DNA from: Duganella sp. Root1480D1
GTDB taxonomy: Bacteria; Pseudomonadota; Gammaproteobacteria; Burkholderiales; Burkholderiaceae_D
Length of the DNA: 64,000 nt
Assembly: GCF_001427305.1 (NCBI RefSeq)
Contig: NZ_LMFZ01000034.1
Coordinates: 354,085 to 418,084 of the forward strand
Direction of reading: 5' to 3'
Positions 17,231 to 25,402 of this stretch are shown here, one piece after another. The notes below the pieces were generated by a model that was not told the DNA's origin, did no database searches, and saw only the letters and a list, made by a program, of their open reading frames with translations. The translations under genes were made by a program, and so were the position numbers. Positions within the stretch are counted from its first letter, which is position 1. Every line of letters starts with the position of its first letter.

Positions 17231-17779
17231 ATGGGTACCACATACAGGTTCATTGCAGATCCCTCTGAAACGTCGGAGGTCCTTACATGGTTCAGGTCTT
17301 TGTCCCAGCCTCCGGATGAGATTCGCACCGATTATGGCTACGTTCTGTACTTTGGAGACTGTGGCCCGCTTAACCATGACTCAGCCGGACGAATCGATTC
17401 GAACGCGTCTCCTGTCGTGACTATTTATTTACCTCAGGTTCGTTGTGGCGTACTTTGGAGCGTCGGCGAAGTTCATTTTTTGGCGACGCCACTTCGAGCG
17501 CAATTTCCTGTCCTGCACAAGATAAGTCTGGCATTTTCGAAGTGGCTCGCGGAGCTTCCATGTGTCTTTTCCAGCAAAAGCACAAACAATGAGTTCGCGT
17601 ACTACCTTGAGGGCTCAATCAGGAACCAAGACGCCCCGGTTTTTGCTTTCAGCTCCGGGCGAGACGCACTACAATCGGGACGTTACTTTGTCGGGCAGAA
17701 TGACAATGAGCAGGTGCTCAACGTCTTGTGCAAAACCCTGCGCCTTCGTGGTGTGGAATGTTCGATAGCCGAACCATGA
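17231..17779 (+). CDS. Hypothetical protein
   Basis: A 182-aa protein, unrecognised. The N-terminal part (YRFIADPSETSEVLTWFRSL) and the C-terminal part (SGRYFVGQNDNEQVLNVLCK) are ordered alpha/beta sequence; no membrane segment, signal peptide or metal motif is seen. It follows the lipoprotein gene by 3 bp and overlaps the next gene by four bases (ATGA), so it belongs to one transcription unit. Confidence 0.55.
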   Translation: MGTTYRFIADPSETSEVLTWFRSLSQPPDEIRTDYGYVLYFGDCGPLNHDSAGRIDSNASPVVTIYLPQVRCGVLWSVGEVHFLATPLRAQFPVLHKISLAFSKWLAELPCVFSSKSTNNEFAYYLEGSIRNQDAPVFAFSSGRDALQSGRYFVGQNDNEQVLNVLCKTLRLRGVECSIAEP

Positions 17780-18111
17780 GTATCGATCCGACTAAACGAT
17801 CCGCTGCGCTTGCAGGCGCCTGGTGCACCTTCGGCATGGTTCCGTTTGAACTTTGGACGGATCGCCATCCGTTCGACTCTTTACTGACAAAGAACGCTGT
17901 CACGCTTATTGCCTTCGCAGCGTTTCTGGTCATTCCAGTCGTGTTTTTTGTCATAGGCCGCATCGCAGGGCCATTCTCTCGCACTTGGTTCCTCGACCCG
18001 GTAGAGGGCGCTCAAGTCGAGATCATCACCCGACGAATGTTTTGCTGGTTCCTGGGGGCAGCCATTTTTGGCAGCATTTGGTCCCTTGTCCTATCTTGCG
18101 CATTGAGATGA
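17776..18111 (+). CDS. Small membrane protein
   Basis: A 111-aa protein starting at the ATG overlapping the upstream stop. Two strong hydrophobic segments (about residues 38-60, TLIAFAAFLVIPVVFFVIG, and 90-108, FCWFLGAAIFGSIWSLVLS) indicate a two-span inner-membrane protein; a weaker segment near residues 10-25 may be a third. No family is recognised. It closes the gene run 16.4-18.1 kb. Confidence 0.55.
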   Translation: MSIDPTKRSAALAGAWCTFGMVPFELWTDRHPFDSLLTKNAVTLIAFAAFLVIPVVFFVIGRIAGPFSRTWFLDPVEGAQVEIITRRMFCWFLGAAIFGSIWSLVLSCALR

Positions 18112-18164
18112 TCGCAGCTACCTTTTCATTAGACGGGCTCCATTTTTGACTACAACCTGATCAT

Positions 18165-18464
18165 ATGCGCGTATATCTTGACGACGAGCGCAGCACTCCC
18201 GAGGGGTGGATGCGAGTCTTTTGGCCCGAAGAAGCCATCACTCTTTTGGAAAGCGGATCGGTCGTGGAAATAAGCCTTGACCACGACCTTGGCGACGACG
18301 AGCGTGGCACGGGTTATGACGTTGTACTCTGGATTGAAGAGGCAGTGGCCCTTCGCGGCTTCAAGCCGCCAAGAATCTCCGTCCACTCCGCTAATTCGTC
18401 CGCCCGGGACAAGATGGTCGCCGGCATTCGGGCTATCGAACGGATGGTAAAAAAAGGCATTTGA
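18165..18464 (+). CDS. Cyclic-phosphate-processing receiver-domain protein (cPPr-like)
   Basis: A 99-aa single-domain protein. It starts MRVYLDDERSTPEGWMRVFW and continues with ISLDHDLGDDERGTGYDVV, RISVHSANSSARDKM and a final helix. This is the signature of the receiver-like domain family described computationally as linked to cyclic-phosphate RNA processing. The acidic cluster DDE at the strand-1 end and the D-H-D-L motif replace the standard receiver phosphorylation site. Such stand-alone copies are frequent in mobile cassettes. Biochemical role unproven. Confidence 0.75.
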   Translation: MRVYLDDERSTPEGWMRVFWPEEAITLLESGSVVEISLDHDLGDDERGTGYDVVLWIEEAVALRGFKPPRISVHSANSSARDKMVAGIRAIERMVKKGI

Positions 18465-18630
18465 CCTGATTAACAACGCCGGGGCTGAGTCTGCTCCTTA
18501 ATCATGTTCCAGCAGGGCAACGTGGTCCGACCGCATCACATTTGGTCTGATTGATTGAACTATTGGTCAGGCCAATATAAGATTAGTCTTGCCGATCAGG
18601 CACGCCTATTCAGCCCCACCGGAGCGCACG

Positions 18631-19200
18631 ATGAAAAGAACCATAATGGAGACATTAGTGGCTGCCGTACTCGCCACAGGAATTGCACACGCAGCACCGC
18701 TACCTTTGCAGGATGCCGTCATTACGGCCACTTACAACGGCTCGCCCGACACCATCGTCGGCCTCGACCACCTGTTCCAGCTTGAACCGGGTTCCAACAC
18801 CACTGCCCTCGATCCATCGGGCACCGGCGTCGAATTCCTCAGCGCCGATGCCATGTTCGGTTTCGACTTCGACGCCAGCGGCCTGCTGACCGTGATAGCC
18901 AACGGCGCCATCACGCCGGGCACTTACCAGTTTCACTTCGATTTCGGCGATACACTGGCCACACCGCTGTCCGCCTTCAAGCTGCTCGATAGCAGCGGCA
19001 TTGGCGGGCTCCCGGTGCTGTCCCTGGGCGCGAACGGCAAGTCGATCGACATCGACCTGACCGGCACCACCTGGACTGAATTTGCCAGCATCACTGCGCA
19101 ACTGGACGCCGCCGCTGTACCGGAACCCGGCAGCGTTGCGCTGATGCTGGGTGGCGTTGCCGCGCTGGCGGCAGGCCGCCGCCGTACACGCCGCAGCTAA
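18631..19200 (+). CDS. PEP-CTERM sorting-domain protein
   Basis: A 189-aa exported protein. A signal peptide covers about residues 1-22 (cleavage near AHA-AP). The mature domain is strand-rich and low in charge. The C-terminus is a classic PEP-CTERM tail: VPEPGS, a hydrophobic stretch (VALMLGGVAALAA) and a basic end (GRRRTRRS), so an exosortase should process it at the inner membrane. No exosortase gene is in the window. The ATG at 18631 follows GGAG. It precedes the pectinolytic gene by 33 bp on the same strand, so co-transcription is possible. Confidence 0.85.
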   Translation: MKRTIMETLVAAVLATGIAHAAPLPLQDAVITATYNGSPDTIVGLDHLFQLEPGSNTTALDPSGTGVEFLSADAMFGFDFDASGLLTVIANGAITPGTYQFHFDFGDTLATPLSAFKLLDSSGIGGLPVLSLGANGKSIDIDLTGTTWTEFASITAQLDAAAVPEPGSVALMLGGVAALAAGRRRTRRS

Positions 19201-19233
19201 ACCGCCCCCCCCTTTCCTCCCAAGGAGAATCAT

Positions 19234-22200
19234 ATGGAACTTAAAGGTTTCAGGATCGCGCTCGCCCTGCTCGCGGCGCTTTGCCTGCCCGCACACGCGG
19301 CCGACGAACCGGCACGCGCCGTCGCTCCGGCAGATGGCTGGGCAAGCCAGGCTGGCGGCACCTCCGCCGGCTCGGCCGCCATCGCTTCGCAAATCTACAG
19401 CGTGGCCAACCGCGCCCAGTTGGTCAATGCGATCAACAACGGCGGCACCAATCCGAAAGTCATCAAGGTCACAGGAACCATCGACATGACCGAGGGCGTG
19501 CCTTATGCGAATACAGGCGACCAGGCTATTCGCGGCGCCATCCGTTTGAAGAACAATACGACGCTGATCGGGTCCGGAGCCGGTGCAGGAATCGTCAATG
19601 GCCATATCCAGCTTGTCGGCGTCTCGCAAATCATCATCCGCAACCTGAAAATCGTTGCCCCCTGCGATGTCGGCCCAGTGTGGGACCCGAACGATGGCGC
19701 CAACGGTGCGTGGAATTCCGCTTACGATGCGATTGGCGTTTCGGGCTCCGATCATATCTGGATCGACCACAACACCTTCACCGATGCGCCGATGACGGAC
19801 AACCTGCTTCCAACGGAGAATGGCCAGCTCAAACAGTGCCACGACGGTGCGGTCGACATCACCAACGCATCCGACTTCGTGACGGTGTCGTACAACGTGT
19901 TCGGCGAACACCACAAAAACAATCTTATCGGCTCTGGCGACGGTGCCACGGCCGATGAAGGCAAGCTGCGCGTCACTTTCAGCAACAACGTATTCCGCAA
20001 CGTGTCCAGCCGCGCTCCACGCGTGCGCTACGGCCAGGTCCACCTGTTCAACAACTATTTCACCGGCAGCCGCGACGCCGCCGTGTATGCAAACTTGTAC
20101 AGCATTGGCGCCGGCTTCAACTCCAGGATACTGTCGAATGCAAACGTGTTTGAAATCACGGGCGCACAGGGTTGCAGCAGCATTGTGGTCAATCCGGGCG
20201 GCGCGGCCACGGGCACCTTCAAGGACAGCGGCTCGCTACTGAACGGAACCTTGCTGGCCGGCTGCACCATCAACAATAACGTGACGTGGACGCCGCCATA
20301 CACATACGGTGTGCGCCCTGTCTCGCTGGTGAAAGCCAACGCCCTGGCGCAGGCTGGCGCCGGCAAGCTGTCCACCAGCATCAGCGGCACAGGCGACACC
20401 AGCGGCACACCGATCCTTACCCTGACTTGCCCACCCAGCGGCCTGTATTTCTGCGACGACTTCCAGTCCGGCACCGCCGCCAACTGGGACCTGCTGCCCG
20501 CGGTCGGCCCGAACGGCAATTTCAGCGTCAAGGCCGAAGCTGTCGGCGCATCGAATATGCTGATGCAGTACACCGCCGCCACTACCGGCGGCGTGCTGGC
20601 CCTGCTGAAGCCCTCCGCCATGGCCAACGTGCCGGGCGGCGACTACTTCGTTGAAGCGCGCATCAAGCCGCAAACCAACAGCACGACCGGCAACAAGCAG
20701 CTCTACCTGATTACGCGCTATACCAATGCCAGCAACTGGTATGGCGCCGGATTGAACGTGCAGAATTCGAACACCAGCACCCAGGTCGAAATCGCCAAGA
20801 TGCTGAATGGCGCACTGACCCGGCCCAAGCAGGTGCGCAAACCAATCAACATGGATTCGGTGTTCTACACCGTGCGCTTCGAGATGATCGGCAGCACGCT
20901 AACGGTCTATCTCGATGGCGAATCGCTTGGTTCCGTCACTGACACCGCCTTCAGCGCACGCGGGCTGGTCGGCCTTTACACCGCCAACAAATCGTTCCAG
21001 ATCGACGATGTACGGATTGGCGACCCAAGCCTGAAGCCCTCGCAACTGACGCTCAATCCCGCCACCACCAGCTACAACGCCGAAGCGGGCGATGCTCCTT
21101 TGCAGTTGGCGGTCACCGCGCTCAAGCCGGACGGCACGGCCGATGGTTTTAGCGCCAGTTCCAACAACCCGGCGGTACTGGCGGTCGGCATCAGTGGCAA
21201 TACCCTGGTGCTGACGCCTGTCGGCGCCGGCAACGCCACCGTGCGCGTGTCCAGCGACAGCGATCCAACCCTGGTCCGGCTGATCAGCGCCACCATTGGT
21301 GCGCAATTTGTGCAGCCGACCCAGACTTACACCCTTACCGGCCGCGCGTCGCCTTCCGCCGTACAAGGCGAAGCACATGTCGACGCCGGCCTGCGGCTGG
21401 TATTCGACAGCACGCCGACGCTGGGCAATAGCGGCACTATCCGCATCTTCCGCAAGTTGGACGATGTGCTGGTCGACGTGATCAAGCTGTCCGGCGAATC
21501 CGATGAACTGGGCTATCCGGGCCAGGCTGCGGTGCGCAAGTTGAATACCAATCCGATCGCCATCAACGGCAACGTCGTAACGGTCAAGCCGCACAATGGC
21601 AAGCTGGCCTACGGCACCGAATACTACGTCGCAATTGCCAATGGCGTATTCAATGGCGCCACGCTGAATGGCACACCGTTCGTCGGCATCGGCAAACTGG
21701 GCAACTGGTCCTTCACCACCAGGGCTGCCGCACCATCCGGGCCGGACCTCTTGGTCGGCACCGACGCCGGCAGCGACTTCGCCACCATCCAGGGCGCGCT
21801 GAACTTCCTGATGCAGAACGTGGACAAGGCCACGCCGGCGACAGTCACCATCCGCAACGGCAGCTACAACGAATTGCTCTACCTGCGCGGCAAGGACAAT
21901 GTGACACTGCGCGGTGAAAGCCGCGACGGCACGGTGATCCAGTACGCCAACTACGACACCCTGAACCCGGGCACCGGTGCCAGCCAGGTTCCCGGCACCA
22001 GCGCCACTGCGGCCGGCGGGCGCTCCGTCATGCTGGTAGAGGCCTCGGACATGCTGGTACTCGACACCCTCACCCTGCGCAATACCACCCTGCGCGCAGC
22101 CAACATCTCAGCGCAAGCGGAGGCGCTCTACTTCAACAACGACAACGGCCGCCTGGTCGCGCGAGACGCCGCCTTCCACAGCGAGCAGGACACGCTGAAC

Positions 22201-22773
22201 CTGAAAGGCTGGTCGTGGTTCTTCCACACGCTGGTAGCGGGCAATGTCGATTTCATCTGGGGCGGCAGCCACGCCGCATTGTTCGAAGAAAGCGAAATCC
22301 GCTCGGTCGGCGACACCACCAGCGCCAGCAGCGGAGGCTACGTCCTGCAGGCGCGCGTGCCGAATGCCAGCGACAAAGGCTACGTCTTCCTCAACAGCCG
22401 CCTGACGCACGGCCCCGGGCCAGGCCCGGCGCACGGCGACGTGCCAAGCGGCGCGACCTACCTGGCACGCAGTTCCGGCAGCGCAAGCGTATGGGACAAC
22501 ATCGCCTTCATCAACTGCCAGATGGATAGCCACATAGCTGCAGTCGGCTGGGCCGGGGCCGGGGTCAATGGCCAACCAGCCCCCAATCCGTCCGTGCCGA
22601 ATGCCGCCAGCGGCTGGCGCGAATATGGCAGTAGCGACTTGCTGGGCAATCCACTCAACCTCGCCACGCGCGTCGGCGGCTACCAGCTCAGCGCCTCCGA
22701 CGTCGCCGCCGGATTCGCCAACCGCGCCCAGATCTTCGCCGCCTACAACAACGGCACCGGCTGGAATCCGTAA
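19234..22773 (+). CDS. Secreted pectate lyase (PL1)-pectinesterase (CE8) fusion
   Basis: An 1179-aa modular enzyme for pectin breakdown outside the cell. Residues 1-22 are a Sec signal peptide. About 55-340 is a PL1 beta-helix with HIWIDHNTFTD, CHDGAVDITNASDFVTVSYN and the Arg motif SRAPRVR. About 405-570 is a LamG/concanavalin-like domain. About 590-825 holds two Ig-like modules, the second like SbsA Ig. About 830-1179 is a CE8 esterase with HSEQDTLNLKG and GNVDFIWGGSHAALFEES, including its catalytic Asp. The esterase would remove methyl groups and the lyase would then cut the demethylated chain, so one protein performs both steps. AAGGAG lies seven bases before the ATG. Confidence 0.88.
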   Translation: MELKGFRIALALLAALCLPAHAADEPARAVAPADGWASQAGGTSAGSAAIASQIYSVANRAQLVNAINNGGTNPKVIKVTGTIDMTEGVPYANTGDQAIRGAIRLKNNTTLIGSGAGAGIVNGHIQLVGVSQIIIRNLKIVAPCDVGPVWDPNDGANGAWNSAYDAIGVSGSDHIWIDHNTFTDAPMTDNLLPTENGQLKQCHDGAVDITNASDFVTVSYNVFGEHHKNNLIGSGDGATADEGKLRVTFSNNVFRNVSSRAPRVRYGQVHLFNNYFTGSRDAAVYANLYSIGAGFNSRILSNANVFEITGAQGCSSIVVNPGGAATGTFKDSGSLLNGTLLAGCTINNNVTWTPPYTYGVRPVSLVKANALAQAGAGKLSTSISGTGDTSGTPILTLTCPPSGLYFCDDFQSGTAANWDLLPAVGPNGNFSVKAEAVGASNMLMQYTAATTGGVLALLKPSAMANVPGGDYFVEARIKPQTNSTTGNKQLYLITRYTNASNWYGAGLNVQNSNTSTQVEIAKMLNGALTRPKQVRKPINMDSVFYTVRFEMIGSTLTVYLDGESLGSVTDTAFSARGLVGLYTANKSFQIDDVRIGDPSLKPSQLTLNPATTSYNAEAGDAPLQLAVTALKPDGTADGFSASSNNPAVLAVGISGNTLVLTPVGAGNATVRVSSDSDPTLVRLISATIGAQFVQPTQTYTLTGRASPSAVQGEAHVDAGLRLVFDSTPTLGNSGTIRIFRKLDDVLVDVIKLSGESDELGYPGQAAVRKLNTNPIAINGNVVTVKPHNGKLAYGTEYYVAIANGVFNGATLNGTPFVGIGKLGNWSFTTRAAAPSGPDLLVGTDAGSDFATIQGALNFLMQNVDKATPATVTIRNGSYNELLYLRGKDNVTLRGESRDGTVIQYANYDTLNPGTGASQVPGTSATAAGGRSVMLVEASDMLVLDTLTLRNTTLRAANISAQAEALYFNNDNGRLVARDAAFHSEQDTLNLKGWSWFFHTLVAGNVDFIWGGSHAALFEESEIRSVGDTTSASSGGYVLQARVPNASDKGYVFLNSRLTHGPGPGPAHGDVPSGATYLARSSGSASVWDNIAFINCQMDSHIAAVGWAGAGVNGQPAPNPSVPNAASGWREYGSSDLLGNPLNLATRVGGYQLSASDVAAGFANRAQIFAAYNNGTGWNP

Positions 22774-22813
22774 ATGCCGATCGGTACACAAGCTCGGCCG
22801 TTGCATGGCAGAG

Positions 22814-22855
22814 CCCGTGTCACACTTGGGGTGTGACCCCATGGTGTGACACGGG
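22814..22855. repeat. Nested palindrome (possible REP/terminator element)
   Basis: CCCGTGTCACAC and GTGTGACACGGG form perfect 12-bp outer arms, with an inner hairpin GGGG-TGTGA-CCCC between them. It sits in the gap after the pectinolytic gene and may terminate its transcript, though no T-run follows. The GTGTCA/TGACAC arms resemble the larger element at 44118-44219, so a dispersed repeat family is possible. Confidence 0.65.
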
Positions 22856-22947
22856 CGCGGCCGTAGACCTTGCTGGTGGCGATTGTGTGCCGCCTCATGA
22901 TCGCATCGCTTACCATAGGCTTTTGGCTATCCACCGAAAGGTAGGCG

Positions 22948-23712
22948 ATGGAGCAAAAATGGCCGCAACAGATCTGGCTCGTGCGGCACGGCCAGAGTGC
23001 CGGCAATGTGGCGCGCGACGCTGCCACGGCTGCCAATGAGTTGCTGATCGACATTGCCGAGCGCGATGTTGATGTCCCCCTCTCCGAACTGGGCATGCGC
23101 CAGGCCGTCGCGCTGGCGCAATGGTTCGCCGCCCTGCCGCCCGGGCAGCAGCCTAACGTCGTGCTGTACTCCCCTTACCTGCGCGCCCGCGCCACCGCGC
23201 AAGCCGTGCTGCAGTGCCTCGGCCCGGAAGACATGCTGGCCGTGGTCTCCGACGAACGCCTGCGCGAAAAAGAATTCGGCATCACCGACCGCCTGACGCC
23301 ACTGGGCATCGCGGATAAATATCCCGACCTGGCGGCGCAGCGTAAGCACGTCGGCAAGTTTTACTTCCGCCCGCCCGGCGGCGAGAGCTGGTGCGACGTG
23401 ATCCTGCGCCTGCGCAGCGTGCTCGATACCATCACCCGCGAATATCGCCGCGAGCGCGTGCTGATCATCGGCCACCAGGTCATCGTGAATTGCTTCCGCT
23501 ACCTGGTCGAGCGACTTGACGAGGAAACCATCCTCGCCATCGACCGCGGGGCCGACGTACCAAATTGCGGCGTGACCTCCTACCAGTTCGATCCGCAAGC
23601 AGGCAAGCGTGGCAAGCTGGTGCTGGAACTGGAAAACTTCGTCGCGCCGCTGAAAGAAAGCGGCACGCCCGTTACCGATAAGCCGGACATTCCGGCTGCG
23701 CCGAAACCATGA
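22948..23712 (+). CDS. Histidine phosphatase family protein
   Basis: A 254-aa phosphoglycerate-mutase-fold phosphatase. The catalytic motif LVRHGQSAGN gives His14; the second site is LIIGHQVIVN (His about 174), and PYLRARATAQ and LREKEFG supply the phosphate-pocket Arg and the acid Glu. The substrate is not predictable. The protein ends in a proline-rich tail, and its stop overlaps the next start (ATGA), so it is co-translated with the NAD(P)H-hydrate dehydratase. Confidence 0.85.
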   Translation: MEQKWPQQIWLVRHGQSAGNVARDAATAANELLIDIAERDVDVPLSELGMRQAVALAQWFAALPPGQQPNVVLYSPYLRARATAQAVLQCLGPEDMLAVVSDERLREKEFGITDRLTPLGIADKYPDLAAQRKHVGKFYFRPPGGESWCDVILRLRSVLDTITREYRRERVLIIGHQVIVNCFRYLVERLDEETILAIDRGADVPNCGVTSYQFDPQAGKRGKLVLELENFVAPLKESGTPVTDKPDIPAAPKP

Positions 23713-24632
23713 ACGCCGCACCGATCGATCTGAATCCTGCCCTGCTGCGCGACTGGCCCTTGCCGCAACCCGGCTTCGACGGCGATAAGGAAGCACGTGG
23801 CCACGTGCTGGTCGTGGCAGGCTCGGCGGAAATGCCGGGTGCAGCCATCCTGGCCGGCGAAGCGGCCTTGCGCGCCGGCGCCGGCAAGCTGACTATCGCC
23901 ACCGCTGCCAGCGTTGCGCCCCAAGTGGGGGCAGCGATTCCTGAAGCGCACGTGATCAGTTTGGGGGAAACACCGGCGCACGGCTTCCAGGCCGACAGCA
24001 CGCGCCGCCTCGCTGAACTGGCGGGCAAGGCCGATGCCTTGCTGGTCGGCCCCGGCATGGAAGATGAAGCCAGTTGCGTAGAACTGGTGCATCACCTATT
24101 GCAACGCTTCAGCGCCATCCCCATCGTGCTCGATGCCACCGCCATGTGCGCTGTGCATCCGCGCGGCGAGCCGCATTTGCTGGACGAAGCGGTCGATTGG
24201 GAGCACTTCCGCTTTTCCACGCCAGTGCTGCTGACACCCCATGCCGGTGAACTGGCGCGCCTGACGGGCGGCGTGCGGAGCCATATCGAACAGGAACCGC
24301 ACCGCGCAGCGCAAACCGCCGCCGGCCGCTGGAATGCCGTGGTTGCCTTGAAAGGCGCCGCGACGGTGTTGGCGACGCCGGACGGCAAGCTGTGGCGGCA
24401 CCAGGGCGGCAATGCCGGCCTGGCCATCTCTGGTTCGGGGGATACCCTGGCCGGCATCATCGCCGGGCTGCTGGCGCGTGGCGCTTCGCTGGAACAGGCT
24501 GCGGCCTGGGGCGTGGTGCTGCACGCGGCGGCCGGCGAACAACTGGCGCTGCGTTGCGGCCCGCTGGGCTACCTGGCCCGTGAAATTGCAGCCGAAGTCC
24601 CTGCGCTATTGCGGGTGCTGGCTGCCCAATGA
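23709..24632 (+). CDS. nnrD: ADP-dependent NAD(P)H-hydrate dehydratase
   Basis: A 307-aa metabolite-repair enzyme that dehydrates the S-form of NAD(P)HX, restoring NAD(P)H. Ribokinase-like signatures are GHVLVVAGSAEMPGAAILAG at the N-terminus, LLTPHAGELARL in the middle and GNAGLAISGSGDTLAGIIAG near residue 235, which binds the nucleotide. The epimerase (YjeF-N) half found in fused homologues is absent, so the epimerase must be encoded elsewhere. It overlaps the phosphatase gene by four bases. Confidence 0.9.
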   Translation: MNAAPIDLNPALLRDWPLPQPGFDGDKEARGHVLVVAGSAEMPGAAILAGEAALRAGAGKLTIATAASVAPQVGAAIPEAHVISLGETPAHGFQADSTRRLAELAGKADALLVGPGMEDEASCVELVHHLLQRFSAIPIVLDATAMCAVHPRGEPHLLDEAVDWEHFRFSTPVLLTPHAGELARLTGGVRSHIEQEPHRAAQTAAGRWNAVVALKGAATVLATPDGKLWRHQGGNAGLAISGSGDTLAGIIAGLLARGASLEQAAAWGVVLHAAAGEQLALRCGPLGYLAREIAAEVPALLRVLAAQ

Positions 24633-24645
24633 AAGGAATCTTAAA

Positions 24646-25005
24646 ATGAATACCATGAGCAAAGCAGGCGCCCTGTTGCTGGGCGCAGCCCTGGCGGCCG
24701 GCCTGGCCGGCTGCAAAAAAAATGCGGAAGACACGGTGCCGGCGCCCGTAACTGCGCCAGAAACCGTGCCACCGGCAGCGGCGCCTGCCACGCCGGCCCC
24801 AGCGCCAGTGACGCCCACCACGCCTCCGTCCGACACCGCGACGCCACCGCCTGACACCACGACACCGCCAGCTACCGGCGCCACCCCCGGCACCAGCGGC
24901 ACCAGCGGAACCAGTGGCACGGCCGGCGCCGGCCAGCCGCCATCCACCGCGCCGGACAAGGTGGACCAAAAGGACGCGCAACGCGACCGCCGTCCCACTT
25001 ATTAA
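24646..25005 (+). CDS. Pro/Thr-rich lipoprotein
   Basis: A 119-aa lipoprotein with AAAGGA ten bases before its ATG. The signal peptide ends in the lipobox LAGC (Cys23), followed by KKNAED. The rest is low complexity: Pro-, Thr- and Ala-rich repeats, then Gly-Thr-Ser runs (GTSGTSGTSGTAG), and a charged end KVDQKDAQRDRRPTY. It is probably a flexible tether in the cell envelope. The neighbouring lipoprotein shares the C-(K/N)-(K/R)-KNAE start of the mature protein, suggesting tandem duplication. Confidence 0.7.
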   Translation: MNTMSKAGALLLGAALAAGLAGCKKNAEDTVPAPVTAPETVPPAAAPATPAPAPVTPTTPPSDTATPPPDTTTPPATGATPGTSGTSGTSGTAGAGQPPSTAPDKVDQKDAQRDRRPTY

Positions 25006-25020
25006 TGCGGAGGCCATGCC

Positions 25021-25371
25021 ATGCCGACCTTCCGCCACGCAGGTGCCCTGATACTGGCCACCCTGCTTGCAACCTCACTCCCGGCCTGCAACAGGAAAAA
25101 CGCCGAAAGCCCGGCCAATCCGCCGACAGGCATCGGGACCAAAACCACCCCGGATACGGGCGGCACCGGTACCGCAGCAACGCCTGCGGCCGCGCTCGCT
25201 AGCCCACCTGCGGCCGGTGCCGGCAATTCAACCAGTGGCGCCAGCGGTGGTAGCGCCGCCACGCAAGGCACCCAGCCAACAGCTCCCGCCACTGGGGCAA
25301 CACCCGCCGATAACCCCGCCAATACGCCCGGCACCTCAACCCCGCCCACCGGTCAGCAACCCGGCCGCTGA
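25021..25371 (+). CDS. Low-complexity lipoprotein, paralogue of the upstream gene
   Basis: A 116-aa lipoprotein preceded by GGAGG. The signal peptide ends in LPAC (Cys24) followed by NRKNAES. The remainder is Ala/Pro/Thr/Gly-rich without a fold, like the gene 16 bp upstream, with which it probably forms an operon. A strong hairpin with a T-run follows the stop codon. Confidence 0.7.
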   Translation: MPTFRHAGALILATLLATSLPACNRKNAESPANPPTGIGTKTTPDTGGTGTAATPAAALASPPAAGAGNSTSGASGGSAATQGTQPTAPATGATPADNPANTPGTSTPPTGQQPGR

Positions 25372-25374
25372 TAC

Positions 25375-25402
25375 AACGCCGACGTCACAACGTCGGCGTT
25401 TT
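25375..25402 (+). terminator. Rho-independent terminator
   Basis: AACGCCGACGT and ACGTCGGCGTT make a perfect 11-bp stem with a four-base loop, followed by T residues. It ends the lipoprotein operon and overlaps the stop codon of the convergent serine hydrolase gene. Confidence 0.8.
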
